The translations under genes were made by a program, and so were the position numbers. The notes under the pieces are model-generated. The model worked only from the letters and a program-made list of their open reading frames with translations. It ran no database searches and had not been told where the DNA came from. A DNA stretch of 15,372 bases from Planctomycetota bacterium (lineage in GTDB: Bacteria > Planctomycetota > UBA1135 > UBA2386), in assembly GCA_016793305.1 (NCBI GenBank), contig JAEUHU010000132.1:1-15372 (forward strand), given 5' to 3'. Position 1 is the stretch's first letter, and every line of letters starts with the position of its first letter. Positions 13,161-15,372 of this stretch are shown in pieces.

Positions 13161-14669
13161 GTGAACGTCTTCACCTTCCTCGCCGATGCCGCCGCACGCT
13201 GGCCCGAGCACCGCGGGCTGCGCCAGGGCGAGCGCGAGCTCGACTACGCCACCGCCCACCGCCTCGCCCGCCAGCTCGCCAGCACCTTGCGCGCGCGCGG
13301 TGTGCAGCCGGGCGACCGCGTCGCGGTGCTGATGCACAACGAACTCGACCACCTGCTCGCCTACTTCGGCGTCGCCGCCGCCGGCGCGATCCTCGTGTCG
13401 CTGAACACGCGCCTGTCGGTCGCCGAGCAGCAGAACATCCTGCGCCACGCCGAAGCTCGCGTGCTGCTGCACGACCAGGCCCACGACCCGCGCGCCGCCG
13501 AACTGCGGCATGGTCTCGCCCTCGGCGTGCTGCCGACGGCGCAGGCGATCGCCGACGGCCGCGACGACGGCGCACCGCTGCCGCTCGCCGCGAGCGACGC
13601 ACCGGCCCACCTCTACTACACGAGCGGCACCACCGGTGCGCCGAAGGGTGTCGTGCTGACGCACGGCAACGTCACCACGCACGCGCTCGCCGCGGTGCGC
13701 GAACTCGGGCTGCACGCCAGCGACACCTGGGCGCACATCGCCCCGATGTTCCACCTCGCCGACGCCTGGGCGACGTTCGCGATCACCGCGGTCGGCGGCA
13801 CGCACGTGTTCCTGCCGCACTTCACCGCCGAGAGCGCCCTGCACCTGCTCGAGCACGAACGCGTCACCATCACCAACCTGGTGCCGACGATGCTCAACCT
13901 GATGGTCAAGCATCCGAGTGCCGCCCACCGGCGCTACCGGCTGCGCACGATGCTGAGCGGCGGGGCGGCGATCGCGCCCGAGGTCGTGCGCGCGATCCTG
14001 CGCACGTTCCGCTGCGACTACGTGCAGACCTACGGCATGACGGAGACGAGTCCCTACCTGACGCTGAGCCTGCTGAGCGACGCGCTGCAGCAGCTGCCGC
14101 CCGACGAGCAGCTGCACTGGAAGTGCAAGACCGGGCGCCCGTTCCTCGGCGTCACGCTGCAGGTGGTCGACGAGCACGGCACGCCGGTCCCGGCCGACGG
14201 CCGCACGGTCGGCGAGATCCGCGTGCGGGGCCGAACCGTCACACCCGGCTACTGGCAGAACCCCGACGCGACGGCGGCGGCGTTCGATCGCGACGGGTTC
14301 CTGCGCACCGGCGACCTCGCGACCATCGACGCGCACGGCTACGTCGACATCGTCGATCGCAAGAAGGACGTCATCAAGACGGGCGGCGAAGCGGTCTACT
14401 CGATCGAGGTCGAGAACGTGCTCTACGCGCATCCCGCGGTGCTCGAGTGCGCGGTGTTCGGCCTGCCCGACCCGACCTGGGGCGAACGGGTCACCGCCGC
14501 GGTGGTGCTGCGGCCGGGCTGCACGGCGACCGCGAACGAGTTGACCCTGTTCGTGCGCGACCGCATCGCCCACTACAAGGCACCGAAGGAGGTGCGCTTC
14601 CTCGATGCACTGCCGCGCACCGGCTCCGGCAAGATCACGAAGCGTGCCCTGCGGGACGCAGCGCACTGA
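13161..14669 (+). CDS. AMP-forming acyl-CoA synthetase / fatty-acid-CoA ligase
   Basis: The 502 residues carry the ANL-superfamily core motifs in order: the phosphate loop YYTSGTTGAPKGVVLTHGN (152-170), YGMTETSP (291-298), TGDLATID with Asp385 (383-390), the hinge region VDRKKDVIKTGGEAVYSIEV (398-417), and catalytic Lys491 in RTGSGKITKRAL (486-497). The reaction is carboxylate plus ATP and CoA to acyl-CoA. Lack of a long N-terminal extension fits a medium- or long-chain fatty-acid ligase, but substrate is not decided by sequence. The GTG at 13161 gives the family-like N-terminus MNVFTFLADAAARWPEH; the open frame upstream is antisense to truC. The 3' end overlaps the convergent acyltransferase gene by 35 bp. 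No operon partner on this strand is visible. Confidence 0.92.
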   Translation: MNVFTFLADAAARWPEHRGLRQGERELDYATAHRLARQLASTLRARGVQPGDRVAVLMHNELDHLLAYFGVAAAGAILVSLNTRLSVAEQQNILRHAEARVLLHDQAHDPRAAELRHGLALGVLPTAQAIADGRDDGAPLPLAASDAPAHLYYTSGTTGAPKGVVLTHGNVTTHALAAVRELGLHASDTWAHIAPMFHLADAWATFAITAVGGTHVFLPHFTAESALHLLEHERVTITNLVPTMLNLMVKHPSAAHRRYRLRTMLSGGAAIAPEVVRAILRTFRCDYVQTYGMTETSPYLTLSLLSDALQQLPPDEQLHWKCKTGRPFLGVTLQVVDEHGTPVPADGRTVGEIRVRGRTVTPGYWQNPDATAAAFDRDGFLRTGDLATIDAHGYVDIVDRKKDVIKTGGEAVYSIEVENVLYAHPAVLECAVFGLPDPTWGERVTAAVVLRPGCTATANELTLFVRDRIAHYKAPKEVRFLDALPRTGSGKITKRALRDAAH

Positions 14670-15372
14670 GCCGTTCGCCGATCTGCTGGCGGCGCAGCTC
14701 GAAGCGCTTGCCGACCGTCTGCCACAGGAGCCACGCCAACAGCAGCGTGGCGCCGGCGACCAGGGCCCCCTGGTTCGCCACGAGCCACGCGACGCCGCTC
14801 GCCTCGACCACGAACAGCAGCAGGTAGTGCACCAGGTAGCTCGGGTAGGACAGCTCGCCGAGCGCCCGATCCCAGCGGTTCTGCCGCGTCGCCTCGAACA
14901 CGAACGGGATCACCAGCGGCACCAGCGCCAGCACGACCGGCAGCCCGAACGGCCGCAGGTAGTACAGCCGATGCGGCAGGAACTGGTAGCCGAGCACGAC
15001 GGCGAGCGTCGCCAGCAGCACGAGCCGGCACGGCAGCGCCGTGAGCCAGCCGCGCCGCCGCAGCCAGCCGTGCAGGTGCCACGCGAACGCACCCGCCAGG
15101 AACAGCGCCAGCTCGGTCGGGAACAGCCGGTAGGACCACGGATCGTCCTTCACCGCGTAGGTCGTCATCAGCCAGACGCGCAGGCAAAGGCTCGCGACCA
15201 CGAGCCCGACGACCACGCCGACGTGCCGACGCACCAGCAGTGGTGCCAGCGCGTAGAACGAGATCTCCAGCGCCACCGTCCACGCCTGCGGCACGAACAG
15301 GAACTGCCACGCAGGCAGCGGCTCCTTGTGGAACGCCGCGGTGTAGTAGAGGTCGTGCGCGTTCGGATCGAC
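14635..15372 (-). CDS. Acyltransferase 3 (OafA/YrhL-type) membrane protein, N-terminus beyond window
   Basis: The 245 visible C-terminal residues run in frame to the right edge, so the start is missing. Near residue 27 of the visible part, PQAWTVALEISFYALAP matches the acyltransferase-3 motif (AWSLSVEEQFY-like). About seven hydrophobic segments follow, including VVVGLVVASLCLRVWLM, LALFLAGAFAWHL, LVLLATLAVVLGY, VLALVPLVIPFVF, LVHYLLLFVVEASGVAW and ALVAGATLLLAWLLW. LGELSYPSYLVHYLLL is the typical late motif (LGxxSYxxYLxH). Such enzymes move acyl groups, often acetyl, to surface sugars in the inner membrane. The position near two glycosyltransferases fits glycan modification. The last 35 bp overlap the end of the acyl-CoA synthetase gene tail to tail. 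Confidence 0.9.
   Translation of the reverse strand, partial: VDPNAHDLYYTAAFHKEPLPAWQFLFVPQAWTVALEISFYALAPLLVRRHVGVVVGLVVASLCLRVWLMTTYAVKDDPWSYRLFPTELALFLAGAFAWHLHGWLRRRGWLTALPCRLVLLATLAVVLGYQFLPHRLYYLRPFGLPVVLALVPLVIPFVFEATRQNRWDRALGELSYPSYLVHYLLLFVVEASGVAWLVANQGALVAGATLLLAWLLWQTVGKRFELRRQQIGERLSALRPAGHAS

Noticed and set aside
13068..14666. N-terminal extension of the truC-like protein through the acyl-CoA synthetase region
   Set aside because: The pseudouridine synthase fold needs only about 250 residues; the extra sequence is the antisense of a well-supported synthetase gene.

Overview
This is a compact, very high-GC bacterial window. Third codon positions are mostly G or C, so long spurious antisense ORFs are common. 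Many genes overlap or abut, and several start at GTG or TTG. The signal peptides, a TolB-like propeller protein and a periplasmic-type B12-binding protein suggest a Gram-negative-type envelope. Planctomycetota would fit the overall character, but no marker here settles the phylum.

Layout. 1-1080: a universal stress protein (cut by the left edge) diverges from a two-CBS-domain protein. 1071-3251: an unrecognised polytopic membrane protein diverges from a DUF3592-like membrane protein with an internal duplication. 3276-4211: a PLP-dependent serine/threonine dehydratase-type enzyme without an ACT domain. 4252-4483: a tandem 110-bp repeat rich in palindromes, ending in a long hairpin that overlaps the next stop codon. 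4480-6612: a large GH63-like (alpha/alpha)6-barrel glycosidase, preceded by a less GC-rich leader with a perfect 9-bp hairpin. 6886-7956: an exported TolB/WD40-like protein.

8094-10186 is the most interesting part. A probable sigma70-type promoter drives a cobalamin riboswitch. The switch's SD-sequestering hairpin controls a TTG-started gene encoding a secreted fusion: a DUF4430/transcobalamin-beta-like domain followed by a complete BtuF-type B12-binding domain. A 102-aa Cys-containing protein of unknown function is translationally coupled to it by an ATGA overlap. Together they look like a B12-responsive capture operon. A short coding-like remnant lies just upstream of the promoter.

10187-15372: a minus-strand run of truC-like tRNA pseudouridine synthase, an HQD-type GT2-like glycosyltransferase and a GT4 glycosyltransferase, overlapping or nearly abutting. 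An AMP-forming acyl-CoA synthetase diverges from truC. An acyltransferase-3 membrane protein converges on the synthetase with a 35-bp overlap and runs off the right edge. The glycosyltransferases and the acyltransferase suggest surface-glycan synthesis or modification.

I saw no tRNA, rRNA, CRISPR array, transposase or phage gene.
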